Under the pieces are notes generated by a model. The model did no database searches. It had not been told where the DNA came from and worked only from the letters and a program-made list of their open reading frames with translations. Position numbers and translations under genes: made by a program. A stretch of 38,105 bases of DNA from an uncultured Bacteroidales bacterium. GTDB taxonomy: Bacteria > Bacteroidota > Bacteroidia > Bacteroidales > UBA932. Location of the stretch: assembly GCA_905235085.1 (NCBI GenBank), contig CAJOKD010000028.1:1-38105 (forward strand). The letters are read 5' to 3'. This document shows, piece after piece, positions 16,932 through 25,155 of this stretch. The number at the start of each line of letters is the position of its first letter. The stretch's first letter is position 1.

Positions 16932-19337
16932 TCAAAACTTGAATGAATATCCGATACTCGGCAATACCGGAATCAACGTCAGGATCTTCATTTTCAATTG
17001 TACGCTCGTTCCGGATGGGCCACCCTTGATGTCAGCACGGTAGTCATACAGCAAGTCAGGGTTGAGGTTATTGTACAAGTTGAAGACATTGAATGACCAG
17101 GTTGCTTCACCACGTCTTTTCTGACGGTGAAGGTTCACTCCCAAGTTCAGGCTGTGCGAAGAAGGGAGTCTGTAGTTACCTCTCACCGGGACATACTCCG
17201 TTTCGTACAAGGTCTTGCCGTCGGGAGAAAGTACGGTTGTCATCATTGTCGGAACAGTTGTCACTCCGCCGGTACACAATGACCAGGATCCCGATATATC
17301 CAACTTCTTGCTGAAAGAATGCATTATCAGCAGATTCAGGATATGCCTTCTGTCATATTTGAATGGGAACCAATCTCCCCCGCTGATCCCCGCTTCCTGG
17401 AAACGTCTTTCGGTCTTTGACAAAGTATATGACAACCATCCCGTGGTCTTTCCGTAGTATTTGTTGGCGAATATCTCAACCCCTCTGGACCGGCCTTCCC
17501 CCTGGACAACCCTGTCCTCCCAGTCTGAAGTATTCCCGATCACTGCGACTCCGTCCCTGTATTCTATGACATTGTCGGTTTTCTTGTAATATGCTTCAAC
17601 AGAGAGTTCCCAACCCTTCCGGCTGCGGTACGCCAGCCCTGCGACGAACTGGTCCGAAACCATCGGTTTTATCCGGTCCGTAACCGGCACCCAGAGATCC
17701 ATAGGCAATGTTATCTGGGTCGATGAGAGCAAATGGATATTTTGAGACATCCTCGCATATGAGGCCTTGGCAGAAAGACAATCGCTCAAGTCAAACGACA
17801 TAGAGAATCTGGGCTGAGGGCGGAAATATGTTTTCCCCCGTACCGTAAACTGATTGATTCTCAGCCCTGGATTGACCTGGAATCGCCCGAATGAAATCTC
17901 GTCTTCGATGAATACCGAACTTTCAAAGCCACGGGTGACGGATTTGTTTCCGTGGCCCCTGAATATGTCCAAAGTGTCACGGGCGTCATCATCACTCTCG
18001 ATGAGCCTGTATTTCTGCGAAAAAGACTCCGGCTTGAACGAATGGGCGATGACTTCAAGTCCGAACCGAACCATCTGGTTCGAAGATACGGAGTATTCAA
18101 CGGCGGTGCTCAAATCCAAGTCGTAAATCCCGGAATGGTAATCGACATCGGATTCTTGGATTTCCTTACTCTTTGCGTCGACATTTATCTGGGTACTCTC
18201 TGAAAAAGCATCCGTATTCATCCTGTAGTGGCTCATTCCGAGGACGGTGGTACAGAACATCCTTGAAGAAAGGACGTGGGTCCACCCGACGGCGATATTG
18301 TCGTTCCCCCAGACAATGTCGGTATCGGATGTTTGGGTAGTTTCCCTGAGAGGAGATTGAAACTGGAATCTATTGACAGTATAGACACCAAGGATATCCT
18401 TTCCGCTATAGAAGCTCAAAGACAGCTTGTCCTTGTCGCTTAATACGTGGGTGACCTTGGCGTTCAGATCATAGAAACCATAGCCGAATTTATCCTCGTC
18501 TCCGATCTTGATTCCCATTGATATAGGGATTATAGAAGGCATTGCGCGTGCACTCAACATATATGATGTCTTCCCATCCCCCAGAGGACCCTCCAGATGG
18601 AGTTTCGTGGATAACAGACTGATTCCGAAAGAGCCGTGATGCGACTGCATGTCTCCGTCTTTTGTGCGCACGTCCAAGACACTCGAAACCCTTCCGCCAT
18701 ATCTTGCCGGGTAGGCTCCCGTAAAGAATGAAACCTTCTTGACTGCTTCTGTCTGGAATACCGAATACAATCCAAGCATATGCTCGGCATTATACAACGG
18801 GAAGCCGTCAAGGAGAAGCAGGTTCTCATCCGGCCCTCCTCCTCGCACATACAACCTGCTCAATCCTGTCGCCGAACTCTGGACCCCGGGGAGCAGCATC
18901 AAGGTTTTGACAAGGTCGGTTTCACTCAATAGGGAAGGTGCAGCCTTGATTGCCCGGATGGGGACATCAAGAGAACTGGTTGTTCCCCGTTTCATAATCG
19001 AGACTTCAGCCGAGACAAGCGAACTGTTCAGAACCTCATTCTTGACCAAGACGACATTCACTGTCGTGTCCCTTATGGCGGTTATCTCAACCTCCTGGAT
19101 ATCATATCCGGGATTGGAGAAGGTCAACTGTGAACCGGTGGTTATTTCCAAGGAGTAATAACCGTGCTCATTCGTTATAGTAGACTTGCCTGCAACGGCA
19201 ACCATCGCCCCTATTACGGGTTCCTTGGAGCCAGCCTCACGGACAAAGCCGTTCACCACGACATCCTGGGCTCCCATTCCGATTGAGAAAGAAGCCAAAA
19301 GCAACGAAATTAAATATTTCCGGAAGTCGGGAAGCAC
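16932..19337 (-). CDS. TonB-dependent receptor with N-terminal carboxypeptidase-regulatory-like domain
   Basis: An 801-residue outer-membrane receptor. A signal peptide (about 1-23, ending GMGAQ) leads to a CarboxypepD_reg-like domain (about 27-112: VNGFVREAGSKEPVIGAMVAV), then the plug (about 120-225, with LLPGVQSSATGLSRLYVRGG and ARYGGRVSSVLDVR) and a 22-strand-type barrel ending in SIGYSFKF. It lacks the SusC signature and pairs with DUF4249 instead of SusD. The start is a GTG (19337), three bases after the lipoprotein stop; no in-frame ATG lies before the signal peptide. Import should require TonB/ExbBD energy. Substrate unknown. Confidence 0.9.
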   Translation of the reverse strand: MLPDFRKYLISLLLASFSIGMGAQDVVVNGFVREAGSKEPVIGAMVAVAGKSTITNEHGYYSLEITTGSQLTFSNPGYDIQEVEITAIRDTTVNVVLVKNEVLNSSLVSAEVSIMKRGTTSSLDVPIRAIKAAPSLLSETDLVKTLMLLPGVQSSATGLSRLYVRGGGPDENLLLLDGFPLYNAEHMLGLYSVFQTEAVKKVSFFTGAYPARYGGRVSSVLDVRTKDGDMQSHHGSFGISLLSTKLHLEGPLGDGKTSYMLSARAMPSIIPISMGIKIGDEDKFGYGFYDLNAKVTHVLSDKDKLSLSFYSGKDILGVYTVNRFQFQSPLRETTQTSDTDIVWGNDNIAVGWTHVLSSRMFCTTVLGMSHYRMNTDAFSESTQINVDAKSKEIQESDVDYHSGIYDLDLSTAVEYSVSSNQMVRFGLEVIAHSFKPESFSQKYRLIESDDDARDTLDIFRGHGNKSVTRGFESSVFIEDEISFGRFQVNPGLRINQFTVRGKTYFRPQPRFSMSFDLSDCLSAKASYARMSQNIHLLSSTQITLPMDLWVPVTDRIKPMVSDQFVAGLAYRSRKGWELSVEAYYKKTDNVIEYRDGVAVIGNTSDWEDRVVQGEGRSRGVEIFANKYYGKTTGWLSYTLSKTERRFQEAGISGGDWFPFKYDRRHILNLLIMHSFSKKLDISGSWSLCTGGVTTVPTMMTTVLSPDGKTLYETEYVPVRGNYRLPSSHSLNLGVNLHRQKRRGEATWSFNVFNLYNNLNPDLLYDYRADIKGGPSGTSVQLKMKILTLIPVLPSIGYSFKF

Positions 19338-19340
19338 TTG

Positions 19341-19772
19341 TTAATTCTGGGAGATCCTGATGGTGGTAAAAACGTCGACACAATTCATTCTCAACTTCCA
19401 GCTCCGATGTTTGGTACAAGGATCGACGATAATCCGTACCGATGAAACACCATCCTCGCGGTTATTATCATCAACCATCACTTTGATCCCATCTCCGCCA
19501 GCTTCCTGATGGTTGCCATTATCACTGTATTCAACAGGATAATAAACATTGTCTGCTCCATCCTGACCCCATTCGAGTAATTCTGAAATCCACCAAAAGG
19601 GATAATTCAGACACTTGACTGAAATGTCTCCACCTCCCTCTCTGAAATGCACTTGATCTTGAGAAAGCTCAATCGACTCATTTAAAAGAAGTATTTCCTC
19701 CGAATATGTGTGGCAAGAGACAGCAGCACAACATATCCCGATTAATAATATAAGTTTAAATATCTGTTTCAT
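19341..19772 (-). CDS. Small BACON-like lipoprotein of the receptor operon
   Basis: A 143-residue protein with lipoprotein signal peptide and lipobox AVSC (Cys20). The mature part has a BACON/Ig-like strand pattern (LSQDQVHFREGGGDISVKC, WWIS, VRIIVDP, TIRISQN), so it may be a surface or periplasmic accessory of the receptor. Function unknown. It is tightly coupled to the receptor gene (3 bases) and starts 11 bases after the stop of a truncated gene. Base composition is clearly A+T-richer than in the flanking housekeeping genes. Confidence 0.6.
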   Translation of the reverse strand: MKQIFKLILLIGICCAAVSCHTYSEEILLLNESIELSQDQVHFREGGGDISVKCLNYPFWWISELLEWGQDGADNVYYPVEYSDNGNHQEAGGDGIKVMVDDNNREDGVSSVRIIVDPCTKHRSWKLRMNCVDVFTTIRISQN

Positions 19773-19783
19773 AGCTATAAAAT

Positions 19784-20016
19784 TTAACGGCGTATGCCCG
19801 TAACAGCCTGCATCTTAAATTGATAATAATATTGTGTGCCTTCTGTTGTTACAGTTGTTGACCTCGTATGATACCCTTCCAAATAAGCAGGTCTGGAATT
19901 ATAATTGAAAATCCCCGAATGATAATACCCGTCATAATCACCATTATCTTGTCCAAATTTACAAAGAATAAAGTATTGGTTCTCATAGGCTGTCGATAAT
20001 AATTGATCTCTAAAAT
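19784..20016 (-). pseudogene. 3' fragment of a gene cut off by the small inverted-repeat element, possibly a C10 peptidase tail
   Basis: The minus strand is open for about 77 codons from the element boundary at 20017 to TAA at 19786-19784. The peptide looks protein-like (YENQYFILCKFGQD, then GDYDGYYHSGIFNYN, then YYYQFKMQAV). The GYY.SGIFN pattern resembles the segment after the NWG motif near the end of C10 peptidases, but the expected NW is replaced by KF, so this is tentative. Continuing into the element the frame soon stops, and no start codon is available. It lies 11 bases upstream of the lipoprotein gene and would have been the first gene of that operon. Confidence 0.5.
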
Positions 20017-20145
20017 CATTAGTGTCCGGTAAAAATCCGCAAAAGTTCTTTGAAAATATTGAAAGTTAGGTAATTACAAAGGTTTTTGGAGTCAGCCGAT
20101 TAGAAATTTATATAAACCGTCCGGAACTTTTACCGGACACACATG
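20017..20145. mobile_element. Small terminal-inverted-repeat (MITE-like) element, copy 2, complete
   Basis: These 129 bases have inverted ends: CATTAGTGTCCGGTAAAA at the left; at the right TTTTACCGGACACACATG, whose complement reads CATGTGTGTCCGGTAAAA, with two mismatches over 18 bases. The 13-base core GTGTCCGGTAAAA is perfect (20022-20034 and 20128-20140). The interior has no gene. The element is in the same orientation as copy 1, 4545 bp away, and truncates a gene at its left edge. No clear target-site duplication was found. Confidence 0.8.
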
Positions 20146-20189
20146 ATGTAAAGATACTAAAACATCTTTACTGATAACGACTTTTTATG

Positions 20190-20840
20190 TCAGAATCCGA
20201 TTCCTGCCACTATCATGAGATTGTTGAAATGAGTCTGATTGATGGAAGGGTAATCAGAATACAATATGCGCATATTATTGAGCCCGATATTCCCCTCAAA
20301 TCCCAACTTGAAGTGTTTTCCAAGTTCAAACATCACGCTTGGGCGAAGCCAAATCCCCAATTGCTTGAATTTCTGGCATTGGTTCAAAGGATCCGAAAGG
20401 TCGGCGTCGATATAGTAGGTATCCTTATCCCAAGAATAAGATATCCCAGGACCAAGTCCTACAACAACTCGAAAGTTATTCTCGAAAATATGATATCTTG
20501 CGTCGCAGAATAAGTCTACTGAACGATAGAGGTCGGGATCAGCTCCAGGGGCTGCGTACAGTGCCCCTTTTTCCCATTTGAAATTACGGATTTCCCCGAT
20601 CATTCCCGTTGTCCCAATTCCAGGCATCACCGACCAAGAGTCATTCAGTCTTATATCCAATCCATATGACAATCTCAAGGCAAGTCCAGGGTTATTCCAC
20701 AAGGCATCGTACCCATGCTCCAAAAACCAACCCGCTCCAATCTGGAATATGTTCTCAAACTTCTTGAGGCTCTTTTCCTGTGCCTGAACTGCACTGACAA
20801 GGAATATTGTAGCAAATGATATAGCTATAAACTTTTTCAT
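20190..20840 (-). CDS. Small outer-membrane beta-barrel protein, paralogue 2
   Basis: A 216-residue paralogue of 14793-15449 with a signal peptide (MKKFIAISFATIF... ending VQA-Q) and a C-terminal Phe (IVAGIGF). An ATG 18 bases upstream (20858) is also possible, but the ATG at 20840 gives the standard signal peptide. Strand patterns are shared with paralogue 1 throughout. It is the last gene after the C10 peptidase (44 bases apart), so the two are probably cotranscribed; a role as surface partner of, or exit/retention factor for, the peptidase is speculation. The small inverted-repeat element lies 44 bases beyond its stop codon. Confidence 0.75.
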   Translation of the reverse strand: MKKFIAISFATIFLVSAVQAQEKSLKKFENIFQIGAGWFLEHGYDALWNNPGLALRLSYGLDIRLNDSWSVMPGIGTTGMIGEIRNFKWEKGALYAAPGADPDLYRSVDLFCDARYHIFENNFRVVVGLGPGISYSWDKDTYYIDADLSDPLNQCQKFKQLGIWLRPSVMFELGKHFKLGFEGNIGLNNMRILYSDYPSINQTHFNNLMIVAGIGF

Positions 20841-20884
20841 CTTTTTGTACCTACGCATTTACAATTGCTGTCCACTTAAATTGT

Positions 20885-22375
20885 TCACTGGAATTTATAC
20901 CATATTTCTTTATTATGATGGTAATTAGCACCATTATGCTCCCATGCATCTGAACCATTTATGCCATAAAGGATATCATCGTCCATACCGTCAGCTCCCC
21001 AATTCATCCGATAATAATACTGAGAATATCTTGTTGTCTCCTGAAAAGATTTTCCTGAATATACGTCCGGGTCAATATACATCATCTGTTCTTCAGTATA
21101 TAGAGGATAATTATTTGAAGAGAGTTCAGAGAGGCGCCTCCATTCATAGGTTATCACATGATCTCTTATTGCTTGACTTAAACCATCGATAACCCATGAA
21201 TGGCCATCATATTGTATAAGTCCGAATAATGAAATGTGAGCAAAAGCTCCAACGGCAACTGGCTTGTTGGAACGTAGGTTAGCAATAACGGTTGAGCTAT
21301 TATAAGAACCAGTATCGCAATAAATTCCATAGTGGTTAAAACCAGATACTGTAATATCAGCTTCACTTCTTGTAGGAGAATATGACATATCTATCTGATT
21401 ACCTACATCAGCCATTAGCTGGCCAACAAAATCATATTCGAAATCATAACGAGTCCCTGTTGTATCAACTGCCATATCATCCCAATGAGTTGAATTCGAA
21501 TGGTATGTTCCTTGTATAAAAGAGATAGGATCGCTAGGATCATTATATGTTCCTATTACTTTGGAACCATGATATAACCAAAGAGGTTTATTCAAGTTAA
21601 AATGGCAGTAATAGATTATCTGTGCCATGGCTACAGCCGAACATCCGGTACGACAATGAGAATCAGCTTCGTAACCTGCACCACAATATGGGACATTCCA
21701 ATTCCATGGATCTTGCTGTCCCCATTTTGTTGTCAAGATATGCGGAATACTTTCACTATAGTAATAATCATTCTCCGACACCGGAACTATGGCCCAAACA
21801 TGCTCTGGATCATCAAAATCAATAGAGTCAAGGTCACTCATTATCAACAGCTGATTTGGAATCCGTAGATCATCATTCCCGACTATTGAATTCCAAAACA
21901 AGACATTGGAGGCATCCGTAACTTTTGCCTCTCCTTTCTTTAGGAGCAAAATATCATAAGCAAGGTCATCCAACCAGAAGGAAGGCCCATCAAATTCTCC
22001 GTCATCCCTAAATTCAAATCGTCCCTCATCGCTTTCCAGAAGGAAAATAGAAGTTCGCTTGTCTCCGCTAATTACTTTGTAACCCTTGTCGTAGTTTGCG
22101 ACATAAAAGAGAGTATATCCGTCGTATTCATAAGGAACAAGTTCTTGGAGTTTATTTTCAGAAGAATATTTATTGGCCACAAACTCGGCATCGGAAAGTG
22201 TTACATTGAAATCATACCTGTCTGGTAACTCATCCATTTTAATAGAGGATCGAGTCTCAAGGGAAAGATAATGTGAGTTTTCGCGTTTAGGCACTATTTG
22301 GTCCGTTAGTGTTTTTTCAGTACACGAAAATAAGCAAAAGCTTAGAATAAACAAAGAGGCAAGTAACTTTTTCAT
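20885..22375 (-). CDS. C10-family (streptopain-like) cysteine peptidase, lipoprotein
   Basis: From the ATG at 22375 it has 496 residues (an open extension of 29 codons upstream overlaps the preceding gene and was rejected). It has a lipobox LFSC (Cys18), a Spi-type propeptide region (about 50-210, FVANKYSSEN onward), then the mature C10 domain: KWGQQDPWN (oxyanion Gln), HCRTGCSAVAMAQI with the catalytic Cys245, DGHSWVIDG with the catalytic His392, and MNWGADG. C10 peptidases include streptococcal SpeB and Bacteroides Bfp proteins, which are made as zymogens and act outside the cytoplasm. It follows a DUF3244-like gene by 10 bases and precedes OMP paralogue 2, an arrangement pointing to a secreted protease operon. 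The A+T-rich composition contrasts with the housekeeping genes. Confidence 0.9.
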   Translation of the reverse strand: MKKLLASLFILSFCLFSCTEKTLTDQIVPKRENSHYLSLETRSSIKMDELPDRYDFNVTLSDAEFVANKYSSENKLQELVPYEYDGYTLFYVANYDKGYKVISGDKRTSIFLLESDEGRFEFRDDGEFDGPSFWLDDLAYDILLLKKGEAKVTDASNVLFWNSIVGNDDLRIPNQLLIMSDLDSIDFDDPEHVWAIVPVSENDYYYSESIPHILTTKWGQQDPWNWNVPYCGAGYEADSHCRTGCSAVAMAQIIYYCHFNLNKPLWLYHGSKVIGTYNDPSDPISFIQGTYHSNSTHWDDMAVDTTGTRYDFEYDFVGQLMADVGNQIDMSYSPTRSEADITVSGFNHYGIYCDTGSYNSSTVIANLRSNKPVAVGAFAHISLFGLIQYDGHSWVIDGLSQAIRDHVITYEWRRLSELSSNNYPLYTEEQMMYIDPDVYSGKSFQETTRYSQYYYRMNWGADGMDDDILYGINGSDAWEHNGANYHHNKEIWYKFQ

Positions 22376-22385
22376 AATAAAGGGT

Positions 22386-22784
22386 CTAAAGGATTTCAAA
22401 ATAACCATGGTATTGGACTCCGGATTGCAAAGTGAATACAATCTCATATAACCCGGATTCATCTCCGATATAGATTACAGAGGAATTTTGACTATCTACC
22501 TCAATGTCCCAGTAGTCCCCATTGGTTTCATTCATTATTTCAATTTCGATAATGCCGAGATTACCAGTGAAACTGATTAATATGTTCTGGGAAAAAGAAT
22601 CATAATAGGCAGAAATCGGAATTAAGGCCGGCGAGCGGTTAATATGTCCTTGCGGTTGGTCTTTTACTGGAGAGATAACGATTTCTCCGTCTTTGGAATC
22701 ATTGGCTTTTGCCCCAGAAGATGGGAGAAACAAAAGGGACAATGCTAACGAAATGGTGATGAATAGTTTGAAATGTTTATGCAT
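22386..22784 (-). CDS. DUF3244-like small exported protein next to the C10 peptidase
   Basis: A 132-residue protein with a signal peptide (about 1-28, ending AKA-N) and a small Ig-like/beta-sandwich domain: SAYYDSFSQNILISFTGN, IEIEIMNETNGDYWD, IYIGDESGLYEIVF and a YHGYFEIL end. This matches the DUF3244 pattern as I know it. In Bacteroides, C10 peptidase genes often lie beside small exported proteins, some of which inhibit the peptidase; whether this one does is not shown by the sequence. It is the first gene of the peptidase operon, with a -7 box 23 bases upstream, and its stop is 10 bases before the peptidase ATG. Confidence 0.7.
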   Translation of the reverse strand: MHKHFKLFITISLALSLLFLPSSGAKANDSKDGEIVISPVKDQPQGHINRSPALIPISAYYDSFSQNILISFTGNLGIIEIEIMNETNGDYWDIEVDSQNSSVIYIGDESGLYEIVFTLQSGVQYHGYFEIL

Positions 22785-22806
22785 ATCTTTAAGATCTATA
22801 ATGCAT

Positions 22807-22814
22807 CAAAGGTA
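22807..22814 (-). promoter_or_regulatory. -7 box (TACCTTTG) of the DUF3244-like/C10-peptidase operon
   Basis: The minus strand reads TACCTTTG, matching TAnnTTTG, 22 bases before the ATG at 22784. No exact TTTG at -33; TTTA lies 16 bases upstream. The weak upstream element would fit a promoter that needs an activator such as the neighbouring TPR-HTH protein (inference). Confidence 0.45.
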
Positions 22815-22880
22815 GCAAGTAAAAGCCTTGTAAAGCGTTTCCTTTTGGCAGAAAATCGTTGCAAGGCAATTGGCAAAAAC

Positions 22881-22905
22881 CGCCCTCCGTATTAGTGGGA
22901 AGGCG
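22881..22905 (-). terminator. Terminator after the TPR-HTH regulator gene
   Basis: On the minus strand CGCCTTCC, a loop and GGAGGGCG form a stem with one C/A mismatch, followed by GGTTTTTG. It lies 55 bases after the regulator stop and separates its transcript from the peptidase operon. On the plus strand ATTTTTGA follows, so it may work in both directions. Confidence 0.65.
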
Positions 22906-22959
22906 ATTTTTGATAAGGTTACAAAAAAAATGTTGCAATGAAGGGTGAAAGCCTCCGAT

Positions 22960-24594
22960 CTATTCGAAAAATTGAAGGTAGTCTTTCTTGTCAGAGACGC
23001 CTGAACTGCTGATCCTTGATTTGAGACGACTCTTCATCGAGCGGACTGTGCCTGAGTTGGAGGCCCCCAGAATCAGCATCAGAGATGTGTTGTCAAAGCC
23101 AGCGAAAACATAACTGGCAATTCTGTAGTCACTATCAGATAGAGAAGGATAATCGGCCTTGAACTTTCTCATTATTCCATCGAACTCCTTATCGAGCATA
23201 TTCTCAAATTCCTTTTGAGATGTAGGATCATTTTGTAAGCTCTTTACCTTATCCCTTATCTGTTTGTATATCCGTTTGCTGGAATAATCGGAGCCATCGG
23301 TCCCTGACTGGGTAATCAACTCGTATAAGTATGAAAGATAGTGGAATTTAGCCTGACTTTTCTCCCGAGACAAGTCCCGGACCTGTTCCTGAAGAGAACC
23401 GATGAGAAAGGACATCCTTTCAGATTCTTCACGACGTAGGGATCTGATCCTCCAGATAATCAACCCCAGAATCAGCATCCCTATCAATGCTGCCAAACAG
23501 ATTGCTACCGTTCCAATCCTTTGGGACTTGATGCGGAGTTGCTTCTCCCTGTTGCTCTGTTCCAAATACTCTCTTTGTGCATTGGCGGCTGAAAGAGAAT
23601 ACTTTACCCTATCGATTGAATCAGACTGAAGCATCGATTCCCTTAACAACTCGTAAGCTTCTGCTGGATTACCTTCCGCAAGAGCGACTCTGTGGCGCCA
23701 ATACTTAAATGCTACATCATTTGAAAATCCGGCCCTTTCAAGTTTACCGAACCATTCTTTGGATTCCATAGGCTTACCATCGATGCTAAGAGCATAAGCG
23801 TATGCTGCATAATGGTTGACACTTTCGAGCCTGCCTGTTTCTTCCAATACGTTTTCAAAGTGTTGAATTGCAGACTTTTCATCAGGTGATGGGCAAGTCA
23901 TAAGAGTTATTGCGTAATACTCCTCGATAATACTCTTGAGTGGCTCTTCAATTGAAGGATCGTCAAGCAATTCCTTGTATTGTCTGAGAGCGGAATCCCA
24001 TTCTCTTAGATTGACGAGATTTTGCGCTTTGCTGAAAAGTTGCCCATTCAAGAATCTTTGATGACCTATTTCATGGTAACATTCCAAAGCCTTGTCAATG
24101 TATCCTTCTGCTTCTGCAAATTCTTTTGTGTTTGTGTAGCAATCTGCCAGGCCGGCATATAGCAGCCCGTGATATTTCAGGTCTTTGGCTTCGCTGATCG
24201 ATTCGGCACCTCGTGTATAAGACACTATCGCTTTATTGTACCGACCTCCGTTATAATGGATGATACCTTGATAATAATAGGCCTTCAGGCGTTCATCAGC
24301 CGTTCCCTTCTTTTCATAATAGTCTATGGCGGGAGCTATTACACTGATGTCGGCCGTGTCGATGTAGTTTTTGTCCAGGGCCATTGCGTGAAGGAGGGCG
24401 AATTTTGCCTTGGCTGCCCTGCCGTGAAGGGCGGAAGTGTCGATATCCCTGATAGAAGCAAGGGCGCTGTCCGGTCGTGCATCGATGTAGGACTCGATGT
24501 CGGAAAGCTGCGTCATTTGGCTCCGCCTGCCGCAGGATGCCAGCAGGGAAGTCGCAAAGAATAAGAAGAATAACGCGGTTTTGCTGAGTTTCAT
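22960..24594 (-). CDS. Membrane lipoprotein regulator: TPR sensor, transmembrane helix, C-terminal HTH-like domain
   Basis: From the ATG at 24594 it has 544 residues. It starts with a lipobox LASC (Cys21), then several TPR-like helical pairs (about 30-325), a transmembrane helix (360-382), a probable coiled coil (385-460), and a C-terminal region (484-530) LSDSDYRIASYVFAGFDN...VRSMKSRLKSRI that looks like a LuxR-type helix-turn-helix. The layout implies a periplasmic TPR sensor joined through the membrane to a cytoplasmic DNA-binding domain, a single-protein sensor-regulator known in Bacteroidota in several variants. A lipobox plus an internal helix is unusual, since the N-terminus would be tethered on the periplasmic side. 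It lies directly upstream of, and co-oriented with, the C10-peptidase operon, separated by a terminator, so it is the likely regulator. A fragment of a paralogue lies at 15751-15945. Confidence 0.75.
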   Translation of the reverse strand: MKLSKTALFFLFFATSLLASCGRRSQMTQLSDIESYIDARPDSALASIRDIDTSALHGRAAKAKFALLHAMALDKNYIDTADISVIAPAIDYYEKKGTADERLKAYYYQGIIHYNGGRYNKAIVSYTRGAESISEAKDLKYHGLLYAGLADCYTNTKEFAEAEGYIDKALECYHEIGHQRFLNGQLFSKAQNLVNLREWDSALRQYKELLDDPSIEEPLKSIIEEYYAITLMTCPSPDEKSAIQHFENVLEETGRLESVNHYAAYAYALSIDGKPMESKEWFGKLERAGFSNDVAFKYWRHRVALAEGNPAEAYELLRESMLQSDSIDRVKYSLSAANAQREYLEQSNREKQLRIKSQRIGTVAICLAALIGMLILGLIIWRIRSLRREESERMSFLIGSLQEQVRDLSREKSQAKFHYLSYLYELITQSGTDGSDYSSKRIYKQIRDKVKSLQNDPTSQKEFENMLDKEFDGIMRKFKADYPSLSDSDYRIASYVFAGFDNTSLMLILGASNSGTVRSMKSRLKSRISSSGVSDKKDYLQFFE

Positions 24595-24614
24595 AGAATA
24601 GCCGTTTATCTGTA

Positions 24615-24622
24615 CAAATATA
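24615..24622 (-). promoter_or_regulatory. -7 box (TATATTTG) of the TPR-HTH regulator gene
   Basis: The minus strand reads TATATTTG, 20 bases before the ATG at 24594. It directly follows the terminator of the exb operon. Confidence 0.4.
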
Positions 24623-24655
24623 AAAAAATGACCCCAAAAACTTGAGGTCATTTTT
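24622..24655 (-). terminator. Terminator of the exbB-exbD operon
   Basis: AAAAATGACC (24624-24633) and GGTCATTTTT (24646-24655) form a ten-pair stem with a 12-base loop. The A/T ends make it work on both strands. It starts 22 bases after the last exbD stop codon. Confidence 0.8.
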
Positions 24656-24676
24656 CTATAATATCGATGCCGTGGG

Positions 24677-25138
24677 TTATTCGGCTGCCCTGCGGGCTGC
24701 GTACATGATCTTGAGGGCGGAGCAGCGCCTAAGCTCCTGCTTCACGTCCGTTATGATACCCATCCTGGCATCTTCGTCTGCTTTCAGTGAAACCTGCATC
24801 AACTGGCGGTCAGCCTCGCTCATAGCATCGCGCTCAGCGGCGATGAAGTCACGGATGTCGTTCGTGGTCTTGAAGGAGTCATTCAGCTGGATACGGGTCT
24901 CGGTACCGTACTGGCCCTGATACTGGGCGGTAGGGGAGCCGATGTAGATGTATGAAGCCAAATCTTTCCTTTCAAGCTTTGCGATCTCCGTAGCCTCAGG
25001 AAGTTTAACCCTTACCTTGACCTCGCTGGAACGCATCTGGGTTGTAACCATGAAGAAGAACAGGAACATGAACACGATGTCGGAGCTGGTTCCCAACTCA
25101 GGCATTTCTTTTTTACCACTTCTTTTGAAAATAGGCAT
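24677..25138 (-). CDS. exbD: ExbD/TolR-type proton-channel protein, second copy of the cluster
   Basis: This 153-residue inner-membrane protein has a short cytoplasmic start, one transmembrane helix (about 19-35) and a periplasmic domain. Asp20 in TSSDIVFMFLFFFMV is at the position of the ExbD aspartate that carries protons. With ExbB it converts the proton gradient into motion of a TonB-type protein. It is the last gene of the cluster, 17 bases after the other exbD. The two ExbD proteins differ strongly in their periplasmic parts, so they may serve different partners or form a mixed dimer. Confidence 0.88.
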   Translation of the reverse strand: MPIFKRSGKKEMPELGTSSDIVFMFLFFFMVTTQMRSSEVKVRVKLPEATEIAKLERKDLASYIYIGSPTAQYQGQYGTETRIQLNDSFKTTNDIRDFIAAERDAMSEADRQLMQVSLKADEDARMGIITDVKQELRRCSALKIMYAARRAAE

Positions 25139-25155
25139 TTCTTAGTCCTCCCGTA

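Noticed and set aside
15472..20145. A classical composite transposon
   Set aside because: Neither flanking element carries a transposase, and no target-site duplication was found around the interval. Recombination between the two copies is possible but transposition as a unit is not supported.
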